Shown: piece by piece, positions 1 through 12,514 of the stretch
How the letters are laid out: each line of letters starts with the position of its first letter
Numbering within the stretch: the first letter of the stretch is position 1
From: Taiwanofungus camphoratus
Lineage: Eukaryota; Basidiomycota; Agaricomycetes; Polyporales; Taiwanofungaceae
Assembly: GCA_003999685.1 (NCBI GenBank)
Contig: CP021233.1
Coordinates: 682,001-746,000 of the forward strand
Direction of reading: 5' to 3'
Length of the DNA stretch: 64,000 nt
The notes under the pieces: generated by a model
What the model was told of the DNA's origin: nothing
The model's input: the letters and a program-made list of their open reading frames with translations, nothing else
Databases searched by the model: none
Program-made: the position numbers and the translations under genes

Positions 1-3000
1 GGAGACCAGGCTTGATCTGCGCCCCTGCTTGCTCTCGACCGCAGCGCTGCCTGCTAACCAGAGGGCACTTAGAGCGTATCGGTCCCGTCATCCAGAGATA
101 CTGTTGGGATCGTTCCTGAGCAACAAATCCAGTTTCGACGCCCAATAATTCCTGACTAGAGACAAGACCGAATCCTAGGTGTAGGCGATTCTTGCTTGCC
201 TGCGATATGCTAGTTTACCTACGCCCGGCTATTATGTTTGAGGAAAGCCGGTAATCGAACATGGATCTAACCGCAATCCAGGTCAACATGCTCGCTTGTC
301 TCGGTGCAGTCAGAGGAATCGAAGATGCAATTGTGGATCCTCGGCCCAGGAATCTGGCATCGGAAGCGGAAGAAGAATGTGCGAGGGTCGCATGCTACCC
401 CCTATGTGAATGCGAAGTTCATGCGCTCCGAGAACCTTGATGCGGAACAAGGTTGTTCGACAACAATAGCAAAGCGAAAGGTTAACAGTCCCATGAGCAA
501 CGTCCGTTGAGATAGAACTGTGGCCATGCGTTAGCTTGCGCGATTCTTGCGTTCAAAAAGTAACATCTAAGCAGCCCGGCGCCAATTCATCGACAGTCAT
601 CAAGAAACAGTCGGGTCCAAGCAGAGCCACCACACCTCCCACGGCCTTCAGATACGGAAGTTTCGCGCGCACATGGTTGGAATGACCCAATTGAACCAGC
701 AGACAGATGGCCATGATTGGAAGAGTGTCGACTTTTAAAGGCAAATTAAGGGACTAGAAGCAAAAGGGGATCTTCACGGATATTTGGCATGCACTTGAAG
801 ACGAGGGCATCTTCAGTCCATTCCGAGCGGATTCGGACCTACTTTTTTTTTTCCAGATCACAGGGGGCCGAAGGCAAGTCAGCTCTGCTGACTCTGCAGA
901 GTCTGGAGGGAGACATTGGGCCTTGGGAGAAGCACGCCTAGCCTCAATCAAAAGCTTCTCTACGACGAAAGGGTCACTTCCGTCCAATCATGCAACCGAA
1001 CAATTGAAGACAATGATAAATTGAGATCGGACTGATTAACAGATGCATAGCGGAGCGTCAGAGATGACGTATCATAGAAGGCACATTGCCATGAGTGGTG
1101 CCGATTCGAAAGCTTCACTTCAGGTCGATAGAATCTTCAGTCGAACACGGTCAGGTACGTGCATACGAGGGAAGCAGCCATGCAGTCTCGGGAGCAAGCT
1201 CGGCCAATGCCGAAAGAACCACTGGCTGCCAGATAACCCAGCAGTTGGCCTCATCAACGATGACTGGCACGTCTCGTTCGCGTAGTTGCTGATGACAAGA
1301 GCCATATCGCCTTCACCTACACCTCCACTCGCTTGCGCATCAGACTACGTAGGAACATTGGGTGGTCCGGGCCAATAGCAGCAGCCGCCTTGTGTGTGGT
1401 ACATGCAGATTCGCACTGTCAAGAAAGCCAAGGTCACACGTGATGTGAAAGCTAGCGCACATCCTCAGCTCAAACGGGACCACTAGCTTGCCTGAGATCA
1501 AAAGGTGGCCTAAAGCACGTCAGCAAGCCGCGCGGTGAGTCACTCAGTACCTTTCTCAATTTCGGTGGCGTGGGTTGAGAGGCCTCAGAGAAAACGAGGA
1601 GGTGGGATACTGCGGACGCCCATCACAGTCAAGTTCCGCATACGAGTCCTCGGCTCTGGTTCGAATTCGCCCTACAGATGAAGATTGGTATCTATTCATG
1701 CAGAGTCCAGCCATAGAAGAGACAGATTCACCCACGTATCTATGAAGCGCGTTCTGCTCGCACGGCAAGCGTTTTGCTATTGCCATTCCCTGCCTTTGGT
1801 TAGGTTCGGCCATAGAATCGCCGCATATCAGCACGCAGCTGCATGTACCGGAGACGCTAAATAGTAAGCATCTCCATGCGAAGCTACCAAACGCCAGGTT
1901 CGGGCGCCTCAATCCAACATGTTGGCGTGAACGGACAACAGTGACCGCCCAAGACTGATTGATGTTCAAGAACAATTTCACAATGTGCTGCAAAGATACG
2001 CTGGTCGTGCGTGCTGCGCGGACATAGGCAATTGGTCACCCAAGCAGCAGCAGCTACATTCGATCCGCTGGTGTCGCATTATTCTCCCCGAAAACGAGCG
2101 AACACCGCATATAGCAGTTCCCATATGGGAAGCAGCAGGGAATGCTGTATCCCCAGGTAACGTTTTCACTTACTTGCACAGCCGCACATCAACAATCCCC
2201 TTCATGCTCTCAAAACGTCTCCTAGCGAGTATCCTTGACATGTGACATGCTGGAGAGGTGACATGCTTGACACGGCGAGCTAGGGCGCACCGCGCGTCCA
2301 CGTACCTGAGCATGTCATTGCCAATCGCATCCACGATCTTAAAGCATTCAATGTTCAACATCCGCGCGGAAAGTGCGCCACTGTGGCGCAGGGAAAAGAT
2401 GCATGGATGTTGCGAATGTTCAGGATGGGCTGGATGAGGCCACAGAGAATATGACAGATATGTGCCGATATCATGAGTCTTTCTCATCAGGAGTGCTTTG
2501 GAAATGATACCTCGGTGGCAACATCGGCTCCAAACGTAGGCTCGGGGGCACACACGACAGGTATCTTGTGCTCCGTGACCTATACCTGTGATTCTGAAAT
2601 CGGCTGGACTTAAGCGTCGACAAACCACCTACAGGAACAACGACGGACGCAGTATCCCATAAGTGCTTATATGATCCCAGACAGGTAGCAGTGGTCGCAC
2701 TGCTTTGAGGTTGCCAATTTGGATGCGAATCGAGTAACACCGAATGGTATTATCATCTTCTTATGATCTGGCTCACTGCATAATCCGGATTTGCAATAGA
2801 ATGCATATGGGGTTGTCAGCTGTGGTAGCAGAGGCATGAAAGTCCATGATGGAAAGAGTTTTCTTGCGGCCGATTTGCGGCCTGAGAGCGGTTTGATGGC
2901 TGTACACACGTGATGACCTGCTACTACAGCCTTCGTCGCCGCTCGCCGCCCGCTGCTGTCTATAGTCCAGCTATCCACAGTCGAGTCGCATGCCCATGGT

Positions 3001-3703
3001 AAGTACAAACATTATCGTGGTGAGTGTCGGCAAGATCAAGAATGTCCCACGTGCGATATGGCTGGATTTGGAAGGCGACTAGGTTCAGGGGTCGGTCTCC
3101 GCTTTGCTCTCGACCCGCTGTCTTCGAGAGTTTCTGCTTCCGCTTTTTTTCGCAAGCATCTCCGAACCCCGTCTTCATGTGATGCCCCATTCCGTATCGC
3201 GCCGTCGAATTCTTTCCCTGTATTCTGTCCCCGCGACAAATATCGTCAGCTGTGGCGACAAGTCAGGGGTCGACAGCATCGCCAATGGCACAAAATATAC
3301 GCCACAATGTCCCAGAGACTCAGTTGAAAGGTAACTCGAGCCTTTGGAGAGCGCAGCTCCCAGACGGCATCGGTGTCAGCAGTCTCATCCGACTCCTAAG
3401 ATCCAAATCTGTTAGTGGGCGGCGAGATCAAGTTCCTTGGATGCGGGATAACGTACACAAGATTCACTGGAATCAACCTTTGCTCAATGAGGTTGTTTCA
3501 CATTGACAAGACGAGCGATCCAGCAGGCCCGGGTGGGACCTGTGATGACGTCGCCGCGCAAGTGCACTCCATGGTGTGGGTCGTCTACAGGCTGTGCTAG
3601 GCGGCCCGCTATGTGAAACCTGGAACGCTCCACCGGGGATGCAAATCCCGAAGCTGCAATATAAAAAGAAGGCACTCAGTGCTTAATTCTTTCGTACCTC
3701 GAT
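1..3703. other. Gene-poor stretch, nothing recognised
   Basis: Six-frame reading gives only short open frames (longest about 150 codons, at 2170-2628 and 1556-1993 on the minus strand). None has a protein-like composition or a family I recognise, and none joins across plausible GT-AG introns into a longer product. I see no terminal repeats or target duplications. It may be old, eroded mobile DNA or the promoter side of the first secreted-protein gene. Confidence 0.5.
3660..3666 (+). promoter_or_regulatory. TATA box of secreted-family copy A
   Basis: A TATAAAA lies 38-44 bp upstream of the start codon at 3704. Similar TATA boxes precede most other members of the family in this window. Confidence 0.5.
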
Positions 3704-4463
3704 ATGTCAAGTTCAATGTCTGTCTTCGCTCTCCTCCCAGTCATTTTCGCCGCAGCCTCTTTTGCCTCGCCCCTCCTGCATGCACGCCAGAACACAACAA
3801 CACCATGTGCAGGTCTGGGGGAATTTGCATATGACAACGCTTCCAACTTTACCCTGAACGCCTACAACCTCACCCTTCCAAATGCTAACAGCTCTGGAGC
3901 TCCCATTGTTCTCGGACCTGGGCCACCCTCTGATTCCGCCGCTGCAGGGCTCGCAGTGCTTGCAGTAAGTCGTATCGACGGTCGCAGCGATGAATCCCAG
4001 CACACTGATCCCCCACCCCCACAGACGTATGCGTCATATCCGAACAACGACTTTCCAGGGCCGAACATGTCACTTGTCAACGGTTCCCTACTGCCTGCCC
4101 TTCGGGGCGGACTGGCTGCGTATGGTTTCAACATCAGCGCAGGCAGCGAAGTCGAGTTCTTCGTCATCAACCCTGAGCCTTCCCCGTCTCCGGCTCCGAA
4201 CTACTGTGTCGTGGTGAGTCCTCTCCGTCCGTTTCTGCGGGCGGTGATACTGATATGCATCACGTCACCAGCAACATGGTGACCCTGCTGATCCCGACTC
4301 GTACGCAGGGTTGGCTATATACGGCGACGAGGGCGACTTCTCGCTGTGCACGGCTTCGCAGGGGCAGAACAACGTCGTATGGAAGGCGACCGCGGACAAC
4401 GATGGCATATATGATTATGACAGCTGTTACGCCGTGCGATTACAGGTGCAATACGGGCTGTAG
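3704..4463 (+). CDS. Small secreted protein, family copy A (213 aa)
   Basis: Three exons, 3704-3964, 4025-4213 and 4272-4463, joined by phase-0 GT-AG introns of about 60 bp. The product starts with a hydrophobic signal peptide (about residues 1-22) followed by a Leu-His-Ala-Arg-Gln stretch. Mature-part landmarks: a Cys-Ala-Gly-Leu-Gly near residue 36, an NFTL/NLTLPNAN/GAPIVLG block with several N-glycosylation sequons, TYASYP at the start of exon 2, a YCVV at its end, and FSLC, QNNVVWKAT and YDYDSCY in exon 3. It has four conserved cysteines and no membrane segment after the signal. The role is unknown to me. An extracellular or wall-associated protein, or effector-like protein, is an inference from the signal peptide, size and cysteines. 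It is the first of nine copies in this window and lies tail-to-tail with decayed copy B. Confidence 0.85.
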
Positions 4464-5034
4464 CCTCGGGACAGCCATTCAGCAACTCCATAATGGGATA
4501 CTCTGTGAACTGGTGGTGATCGGTTTGATGCTAATTATCCACGATGGACATGGACATGTTGTTGGATGGTAGAGTAATATTACCAGTATTATGTCACTGC
4601 TGATCTTTCCTCGTCATATAAATATACTTGTAGTCTGTAGTCAATCCTAATCAATACCTTCTCTATATAATCTTTATTTTTGCTTGCGAAAGCCATCTGG
4701 GGAAGCTATGCCGTAGTGTGAAGGTTGCATCATCAAGGTGTCTACAGGTGCCAAAAGGCCGCAAGATACCGGTATCAGCAGGTACAGATGAAGGCCATGC
4801 CAGTGATTACAAGAACCGAGGGCCTTGTGAAAAGCCGTACACCAGCACTACTTAATAGTCAAAGTAGCACCATCTGCAATCGCAATAACAGACACATATG
4901 CCCTCTCATATGTTCTCCAAAAATTATCACGATTAGCCTTAGGTGTCAAGTACAAGAGCAATCTCAGAAAGGACAGTGATATACAGAAGCCCCAAAGATC
5001 TGCTACATCAAACACGTTGTTCTACACAGATGAT
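4464..5034. other. Intergenic between copies A and B
   Basis: This holds the AT-rich 3' region of copy A (several TATATAA/AATATA runs near 4610-4680, suitable for 3' end formation). I see no further gene. Confidence 0.5.
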
Positions 5035-5600
5035 CCCTCTCCAGCCATGCACAGCGCAAAATTGCCAAAATCATCGTCCGCAGTGAGCAGTGTCGCACCA
5101 TCTCCGGCCGGGTTGGTGTCAACCTGAGACAAAACCGGCGTCACATCCACTGCCTGCACACGCTCGTCGGGCTACTAAAGCACAATATATCTGGGCACCT
5201 GGCGGGGAATTGCCTGAATCCGTAACGATGAACCCTAGCGAAGAGCCCGCGGTGACGTTATAGTCGGATGCTACCAGACCATCGGGTCCGGGATCAGCGA
5301 TCCGTTGACGAGCGACATGTTCGGGCCAGGTCAGTCGTTGCGATGCGTAGGTCTACCTGTCATATCAATTTTTGTTACCGATGCGAGTTATATAGCAACT
5401 TACAGCCAGTACTGCAATGCTAGCCTCGTTACTGGTTGAGGGAGGTCCCGGGCCAAGTACGAGAGGAACACGAGGAAACCGCAAGGGTGAGATTATGCAC
5501 CGTGTCGTACGCATACTGACCGAGAGCCGCACACGAGGAGCTGCTTTGCATGTAGGGCGGGTGAGGCCAAAGACGCGGCGGCAAGCACAACAGGGGTGAG
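5035..5600 (-). pseudogene. Decayed secreted-family copy B
   Basis: Read on the minus strand, the three family exons can still be followed. Exon 1 resemblance lies about 5405-5590 (cysteine plus Gly-rich start, LVLGPGP), exon 2 about 5195-5350 (TYAS start, NMSLVNGSL-like, then IYC) and exon 3 about 5035-5110 (FALC region). The frame changes within exons and there are stops, so no continuous product is possible. The nucleotide match to copies A and C remains clear, so the decay is not very old. It is inverted relative to copy A. Confidence 0.7.
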
Positions 5601-5639
5601 AGCGAATGATAGTATAAAGACCTCTAGAACCTAAGGATG

Positions 5640-6042
5640 CAGAACTGATTGGGGAAACTAATGAGAAAAAGGACTGGCAATGCTTGATTTATACCTCGAT
5701 GAACGTGTTGCATAGGGGATTTTAGGTCACTGAATCAAGGAATTTTATATAGGATATGATAGACGACTGGTGCAACCTCAGGCTTCAGCCTCGCGTAGCA
5801 CAGCATCGTCGGGCTTAATGCTTATTCTACACCATCAGGTCTAATCAAGTTCCCTGAGCCGTCTTGAATGACCACTAGTATGCGCGCGGAGATCTTCAAC
5901 AGAGGTACGCAAGATTAGTAGAGGACGGGGAAGAGGAATGAGCACGACCTTCCATTATGACCCAACACATCATCGATGCATCTTGCTTTGAATGTAGTCA
6001 ACCATATGCACATCTGTGGCAGACCGACTCTCGTTCGAGCTC
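5640..6042. other. Intergenic, nothing recognised
   Basis: No gene, repeat or RNA that I can support between decayed copy B and the CACTA-like element. Confidence 0.4.
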
Positions 6043-6045
6043 AAT

Positions 6046-6365
6046 CACTGTGGAGGTGTGCGCGGTGGACTTTCCCTCTTACGTCGAGTGAAAAGTCACT
6101 TTCACTCGTGCACCGAGTGAATCTCGCGATGAGTGAAAGTTATGGGAATTTTCACCTGCGTGAGCTTACTCATGTGGCGGTTGAAATATACCCATCTGTA
6201 GGTGAAACGCGTCACTTTTCGAGTGAAAATACCTTATTTATGGTCACCTGGAGGACAGGGAGGATCAACTTGATAATAGTGAAATCTCCCCCACAAACGG
6301 GTTGTGTTCACACAGTCTCTGGGTGGCGTGCCAGGTGAAATTAAGCCGCTGCGAGCTACACAGTG
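6046..6365. mobile_element. Non-autonomous CACTA-like (CMC) element, 320 bp
   Basis: The stretch begins CACTGTGGAGGT and ends with the imperfect inverse (reverse complement of the end reads CACTGTGTAGCT). It is flanked on both sides by the 3-bp duplication AAT (6043-6045 and 6366-6368). CACTG ends with 3-bp target duplications are the hallmark of the CACTA/En-Spm group. The interior has many direct and inverted copies of GAGTGAAA/TTTCACTC, as expected of subterminal transposase-binding repeats. There is no coding capacity, so it would need a transposase from elsewhere. Confidence 0.6.
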
Positions 6366-6726
6366 AATCCAGAGGCCTGAGCAGAGGGAACATGACCAAA
6401 GAGTCCCTGTTACTTCCTGCTAAGCAGTACACAGTTATGGCATCATACATCACTGCCCATAAGGTTGACTTTTCGTGGTGCCTGGTACCGGGATTTTTAT
6501 TTTTATTTTTGTTCTAATCAACCTCACGAGAACGGCGCTCCTCAGGGCACGCGCAATGTAGCCGGGCTCAACCACGACCGGTGGCTACTGCCCACCGGTC
6601 AGGTTAATTATATTCTTTAACAATCGCTAACATCTAAAAAGATAAGAGGGACGGAGGAGGGAGGGTTTTTTTTTTTTTTTTTTTGTTTGTTGAGATTGAA
6701 GATGGATGGGAAAGAATAGAGAAAGA

Positions 6727-7710
6727 CTATCCACGCATACTGAACAGCAGTGCGTGTAATAACACTGGGTGTTTGCGAATGTATGCTTGCCATGAATCGG
6801 AAGACCAGCGCCCGAGGGCTTGAATTAAGTGCGGCGGCATTCCTCTCGCAGCCGCAGCAGTAGCCCCGCCTGACCACAAGCTATGACCAGCGACATCTCT
6901 TGGGAAAAATTGCCGCAAATGAGCGATGAACCAAGCGTGAGCAGGAACAGATCCGTCTTCCTTGATCCATAACTCCGGACGCATAGGAAAGAGATGGTCG
7001 TGTCGGCGCAGATACAACGTAAACATGGCAACGGGATCGGGCCCCTGCGATGTCTGGACCAGGAGAACACGGCTCCCCTCAAAAAAGGCATCAGCTTTAT
7101 GAGCAGGGAGCAGAAAGCTTGCCTCATCGTCTCCCATGATGACCAAGTGCCGCATGCACAACTTCCGGTAGTCGCGCAGTGCAATGTGATCAGGCCAAAC
7201 CAGCTCACCCAGGCGCATGAGACTGTGAAAACCGGTGACCAGCTGACAGAGGAATAGCATGTCGTCATAGTGGGTGGATGTTGCTAAGCGATCAGCAATG
7301 AGCTGGAGGTCGTCGGGATTGAGAGCGCGCTTCCGTTGGATTGGGTTACTCCGCAGTCGCATAGAGCCTCGCAAGGTACGGTGTACGAGCTGGGATGACC
7401 GGACTTGCCGCACGTTGGGGTAATACACTTCCAGACCGCTGCAGATTCTGGATAGGTATGAATTGACCGAACGGGGCTCTATATGTGCACACATATACAC
7501 AATATAGAAGCTCATTGTGTCTTCCGTAGGCTCAACGGGAAGTTGGTGCATTTTGCAGAAATTAAGATATGAATTCAAATGTGAGGAATAAGCACCTCGA
7601 GTGCTGCGCCCCAGCGCATGGCCCAGGGCAATGGAACGTTCGTGCACGAGACGTTCCATAGACCACGGCAACCGGAGTGGCTGCCGCGATCTGGTTCCCG
7701 AAGTATTCAT
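6727..7710 (-). other. Tyrosine recombinase region of the DIRS-like element
   Basis: An open stretch of about 327 codons. It has an N-terminal core-binding-like domain (helical, with RSTRGAYSSHLNSYLNFC near residue 35) and a C-terminal catalytic domain (LMRLGEL, then GGATAAAARG and ALGRWSSDSWQAYIRKHP near the end). This matches the recombinases of agaricomycete tyrosine-recombinase retroelements, where the enzyme integrates circular cDNA. It lies downstream of the reverse transcriptase, as the family requires. It is treated as a fossil part. Confidence 0.8.
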
Positions 7711-7719
7711 TGTGGCATC

Positions 7720-9448
7720 ACCCCCAGCGCATTCCGAGGGGGTTCTAGAGGTAGTAACTGTAGGTTACAGATGTCAGCGCAAACTGACGCAAATTTTCGG
7801 CGTGATATCGCATCGGCAATAATGTTGTCCACACCGGGGATATGTACACAACGCAATTGCAAGTCTTGGGCAATGAGTATGTCCACGGCAGACTTGAGGA
7901 TGAAATTGTATGGCGATGTGGCCCGCAAAGTGTCAAAGATGGAAACGGCATTAAGGTTGTTGCAATATATACCAAGTCATCGTATTGTCCTTCCTGCCAA
8001 GTTCAACTTGGCAGCTTTGTGAATGGCACAGCACACAGCTAATGCTTCAAAGAAGAAGATTGTGTCACGAGGAGCCTTTCCAGGTAATTCAGCATAATAA
8101 CCATGTTGCAACCAAGGGAAGTACAAGCCAATACCCTGCGATGATGCATCGACAAAAGCGACCTCAACCAATGGATCAGACAAATCCAGATCATCGGATT
8201 CCCACTCTGTAGCACCCATGAAGCGGATACCAGTACCGTTTCGCACATGATTAGCAAGCCAGTCCAGATCACTCTGAATAGCCTTGTTGATATAAATTCC
8301 TGCGTGTGGGTGAGACTTTCCAGCCATTTTGGCATACACCGTAGATAATCCAGGTCTGAGCAGGGGGTACACATTGAATGCCCAATTGATGTGTCCTGTA
8401 AGCTGTTGAAATTCGCGCAGCGTTCGACACCGATGCCCCGCAGTCACCTGCCGAAAAGAATTGAGGTGTTCTAAGAGAATCGCCTTGTTCTCTGCCGGCA
8501 ATGTAGCTGTCATCGCATTCGGGTCAATCTCAAAACCGATCACAGTGAGGATGGGGCCGTATAACTGTTTTGGACGCTCGTGCGGCAGACCCACGAGGTC
8601 CCATAGTTTCAGCAGACGGGTTTGCTTGGCAGGAAAATAGGCACCATATGGGGGATAGAACTCTACCTTGCCTTCTTCTTCAAAGCCAAAGTTGTCGTCG
8701 ACATAGCAGAGAAGCTCGATCATGAATATGACCACTGCAATCCAATTTATCAGAGAGATTGGTGAATCATAGCATCACCCCGAACTGCGATTGCCAAAGA
8801 CGTTGCAATGGTTCACATGCCGCAAACCCTCTATCGTGACTACTTGCTTGATCTGCCAGTAAGGTGACATGGGAATTTGTCGATATGCCTGAGCAACATC
8901 GGACTTCCACATCACCAGTCGAGTGTTCTCATATTGGGTCCGGAACTTGCGCAGCGCGGACCCTAGCGCTGGGATTCCATCCATCACCACCCCTTTGATA
9001 GCATCGTGAGAGATCATGGAGTTAAGTGCAAATTTGCTGACACTATGGTCAGTGACCAGGCGATACTTGTCGGTTCTTGGCTTAGGCACCACATGCACAG
9101 GCATCGAGTACATGCCTGGGAGAAGGTCTGGACCAAAAGCCACTGAGAAGCAATCTCCTCATCTCGCTGAGCTTGGATGAATGCGAGCAACTTGGGATCG
9201 TCAGGGTCAGGATGGCGCTCGTCCCAGGTTTCAGGATAGGCCTCATCCTGTGGCTCAGCCCAAGGCCAAAAACCCTCTCGAAGGGCTTGACAGACAGATT
9301 GAACATAAGGTCGGTTGGGATGGTGGACCAGAAGTGATTCAAGCACATCCACTTTAATTGGAGAAACTATTTTAAAAAGATGTGGATATTTTTTAATGGT
9401 TGCATTAATGACTGGATCCTTTTTGACCACCTCAGGTACATCGGGCAT
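7720..9448 (-). other. Reverse transcriptase/RNase H region of the DIRS-like element
   Basis: Minus-strand open pieces carry clear reverse-transcriptase features (a KPRTDKYRLVTDHS-type start, SDVAQAYRQIP, LLCYVDDNFG). They continue into an RNase H region (EVAFVDASSQGIGLYFP, FFEALAVCCAI, and a final VDNIIADAISR). These are typical of DIRS and Ty3-like polymerases, and the downstream recombinase decides for DIRS. The element is broken here, and it is described only as a fossil. Confidence 0.8.
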
Positions 9449-10229
9449 GGGCTGTCGGAAAAGGGTGGATTGCGCGTTGGTAATTATTTCTCGTTGGTAA
9501 TTATTTCTCGTTGGTTGTGCCGATCCCAGACTAGACCCCTTAGATAGTGCGGTCTTTTCTTATTGTGTTTGATATCAATCTGATCCGCAGTGCATGTGTG
9601 TGTGCGATGCTCCTCCACATTTGGAGCACACGTGTTCATAGCGACATGTGGCAGCAGTGCTAGGGCAGCGTCCATCGTTCCACTGCCTGCACGCGTTCTT
9701 AATGCTGCGGCATGCAGTGCTGTGAGTTCGAGATCCCGTGATCTTAGGCCTGAACTCGGCATTTGCTCCTCCAGCAATGAGATGTGCAAATCTGAGGTCC
9801 TCATATTTTCCATAGTCAGTAAGTCTGACGTTTCAGCAGCTTCCAATTCGCTTTCGTACAGCCTTGTCATAATTGAGGACACGCTCGTGGACTTCTGGGA
9901 TGAATGTTCCAAACATGTCAGTAATATGGCTTCCATATTCGACGAGCTCCCAGTTCCTATGTGGGAAGGCGTACGTAACAGCGATGATCGTCTTGTTCCA
10001 GGCAAAGATCCAATCTCCAGATGTCTTGATCAGTTTGGCTGGGACAGATCCTGGATCTGAGATCTTGTACGGCCCCAGGTCGGCAATGTGCTCGTGGTCG
10101 TCAGCAGTTGAGTAGCGCCCTGAGAAGACCCGGTCAAGGTCGACCGCACTCCCTTCAAGAATCCTTGTCCATTCAGATGCTGGGAACTCAGGTGCCCCAA
10201 TGGAGTTCTGGAGGTTCTGCCGTGCCCGC

Positions 10230-11918
10230 TGATGAGTCCCGTAGCCTCCTGGGCCCCGAATCGCGATTTTAGGAGCTTTCTAATCCCCCAACCGACCACT
10301 CTAAGACTCTTCTACAGCCTACGACAGGAGGGATAGGTCCCTATAATATTCCTAATGCCCCCTTTCCTTCCTAAACCCTCCTAACACCCTACGAAGTCTT
10401 GCAAAGTCACACGAGGTGCTACGAGGTTTCAAATGCTAGACGCGAAGTCCCTAACTCCTGCTAAGTCCACTATCGGACACTGCCGGTCCTCCCATACTGT
10501 TCCATTGGATCTAGGTCCTATCTACTACGTCACTCATCCTGGGCTTAGCTAAGAAGTCTTAGCTAAGTCTCTCCTAGCTCTTGTGATTGCAGCTACCTCC
10601 GATAGGCTCCGAAACGGTCCGAAGTTCCAGAAGTTGGACTTAGGAAGCCTTGCGCACCCCATGGGTCTCGATCCTATGCCATAAGGTCATCCTAGGGCAT
10701 ATCCATATGGCCCTTCACCCAGTTAGGACATCTCCTACCTTGATTAGGCCAAGTCCTGCTGCTAAGAACTTTGTGCGCTCTTAGCCCACTAAGATAGGTG
10801 ATCACGGCGCATGGCTGCTCTCGGATAGTCATCCCGCCCTTGTGAATGAAGTTGGTCACCTTTCTACCATACGTAGTTCCCCTGTTTCAGTTCCTATTTA
10901 GTTCCTATCCTCCTCGTGTTCACTTCGGAGCCCATGCGCTTTAGTACACATTTCGGACTCGTAAGGATCACTTCGCGCAAGAATAGTTCACCTCACGCTC
11001 CCCTATTTAGTCAGAGGTAGTTTACTATGTACGACAGAGACCCCTCAGCGCACGCTTCTCTCTTTGGAATACAAGTTCCTCTGTAGCTCCGATCTTAGGA
11101 AAGCGTCGCGAGTACAACCTTAGGAACGGTCCTAAGCCCTTAAGTCTCCACCCCAGCTCCGTTTCAGTACCTTTGAATTACATCTACACTCGCGATATAT
11201 CTACGAACCACGTCTACGCTTCCCGAACTACACACTACGATCTACGAAGTCGCTGTGACTTTGCGCCCTTCAGCACCTCTTATAGCACCTATCTGGTGGG
11301 CCTCCGCCTTAGTTATACCCTTAGGCTCACGTTGCGTCATTCCTATGTCCTACGAATAACCTTATGACTCCCCCATAGCCTTCAATACAGGCTATAGTAC
11401 ATCTCTCTACGCCCTCGAACTCTCCAACTTACACCTCGAAGTCATCAGACACTTCAGAGCTTCCAGCAACCTCGTTCTCCCATTCCTATTTCAAGTATTA
11501 GCTCTCTGAACCATCCGACCTCTCCTATAAGTCTCCTACGCTAGCCAAACCACACTCTAACAAACCTCTAAGCCAAATTATAGTCCATTGGCTTATTGCT
11601 CCCTAGCTCCATACAGCCTACGAAGTCAGCTCGCGCGATTTAGCTAAAACTTTGAAGGACTTCGCAGAATCTCGAAGAACTTCACGTACTTCGGAGGGCC
11701 TCGCAATAGGCCTTAGGGATCGTATAGCACTTAGGAACAAGATCCTGTTGTGCAGGACCTTTGACCCCTTACTCCCCTACTTACAAAAACAAGACATACA
11801 GGTTTCCCGGTATCATACAGGTTGTAGCTCCTACCCGCACATCCTCACAGTTATCACACTACCCCACAGCCACGTTGTGGAGCACTCCCTAGGTACCAGG
11901 GTCCCCTAGGTCGTATCA
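10230..11918. repeat. Solo LTR, copy 1 (1689 bp)
   Basis: The unit runs from TGATGAGTCC to GGTCGTATCA (TG...CA ends). It is flanked by the 4-bp duplication CCGC (10226-10229 and 11919-11922). It has no coding capacity and is rich in short GAAGTCCT/CTTCG-like words. It sits inside the gag-like part of the DIRS-like element. Copy 2 is its reverse complement, differing by a few percent by eye. With no internal region on either side it is best called a solo LTR of a long-LTR retrotransposon. The parent family is not visible here. Confidence 0.75.
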
Positions 11919-12449
11919 CCGCTTGAGATCGACAGTGTAAATTTTGAGGAGCCGAATTGTTTCCTTGAGGTCTCCGTCAAGGATGACTCCATTGATGAGA
12001 TCTGATCCAGCCCAGGCATACTGTGTGGGATTGGGCTTAGCTCTCTTCTCTTCCTCTTCATCACTCGCTTCACTTTCTGGGGTTCTAGGCCTCTTATTCG
12101 ACCTGATCGGTCGTAGTCTTGGGATGTCTGCATTCGGGTTACTGGATTCATCTTTCAGTGTTTGCGATTTCTGGGGAATGTTGGGACCAGATTCGACAAC
12201 ATCACCGGCCTCCTGTCCTCGTGCATTAAGGATATTGAGGTATCTACTGAGGGCATCATCCCCGACCTGCTCCTGCCCCTGAGTTGTGCCATGAGTGATG
12301 GCTTCGACAATGTTTCGACAGGCTTCCAACTTTGAAAGATCTCCTTTTCCGTAGGCATCGATGAACCCCATGCACGTCGCCATGACCGATGTTTGAGCGG
12401 CTGTAGTCGTGCTATCAATGGCCTCTGATTCGCTTCCATTAAGCGTCAT
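11919..12449 (-). other. Gag-like N-terminal part of the DIRS-like element
   Basis: An open stretch of about 177 codons. It has a helical start, an acidic and basic middle (SDEEEEKRAKPNP) and a conserved-looking WAGSDLINGV. It sits in the short spacer between the two inverted LTRs. Such a first open frame upstream of the reverse transcriptase is normal in tyrosine-recombinase elements of Agaricomycetes. It is cut by the insertion of LTR copy 1. Confidence 0.6.
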
Positions 12450-12514
12450 GGATCTGATCCGATAGATGGGAATGAATTGCGTGAGTGACTAGAATAGCCA
12501 AAAAAAGGGACCGT

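Larger units (their letters stand above)
6600..12514 (-). mobile_element. DIRS-like tyrosine-recombinase retroelement (fossil)
   Basis: Read on the minus strand the order is a gag-like region (in 12449-9484, split by an inserted LTR), reverse transcriptase with RNase H (about 9448-7720), then a tyrosine recombinase (7710-6727). A reverse transcriptase followed by a tyrosine recombinase identifies the DIRS order rather than Ty1 or Ty3 elements. The gag-like part contains a cysteine/histidine finger region near 9600-9660. The element is broken in several places and is older than the two LTRs lying in its gag-side half. Its exact termini are uncertain. The T-rich tract near 6667-6684 and the segment after 14296 may belong to its ends. 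Confidence 0.8.

Noticed and set aside
1640-1680. tRNA-like B box (GGTTCGAATTC) near 1659
   Set aside because: No matching acceptor stem, D arm or anticodon arm upstream.
2170-2628. 152-codon minus-strand open frame as a gene
   Set aside because: No recognisable domain or signal, no joining exons, and overlapping frames of similar length on both strands.
6727-7710. Tyrosine recombinase as a stand-alone Crypton
   Set aside because: A reverse transcriptase and RNase H lie directly upstream in the same orientation, with a gag-like part before them, so it belongs to a DIRS-like retroelement.
9590-10060. 156-codon plus-strand open frame as a host gene
   Set aside because: It is the opposite strand of the gag-like region of the DIRS-type element.
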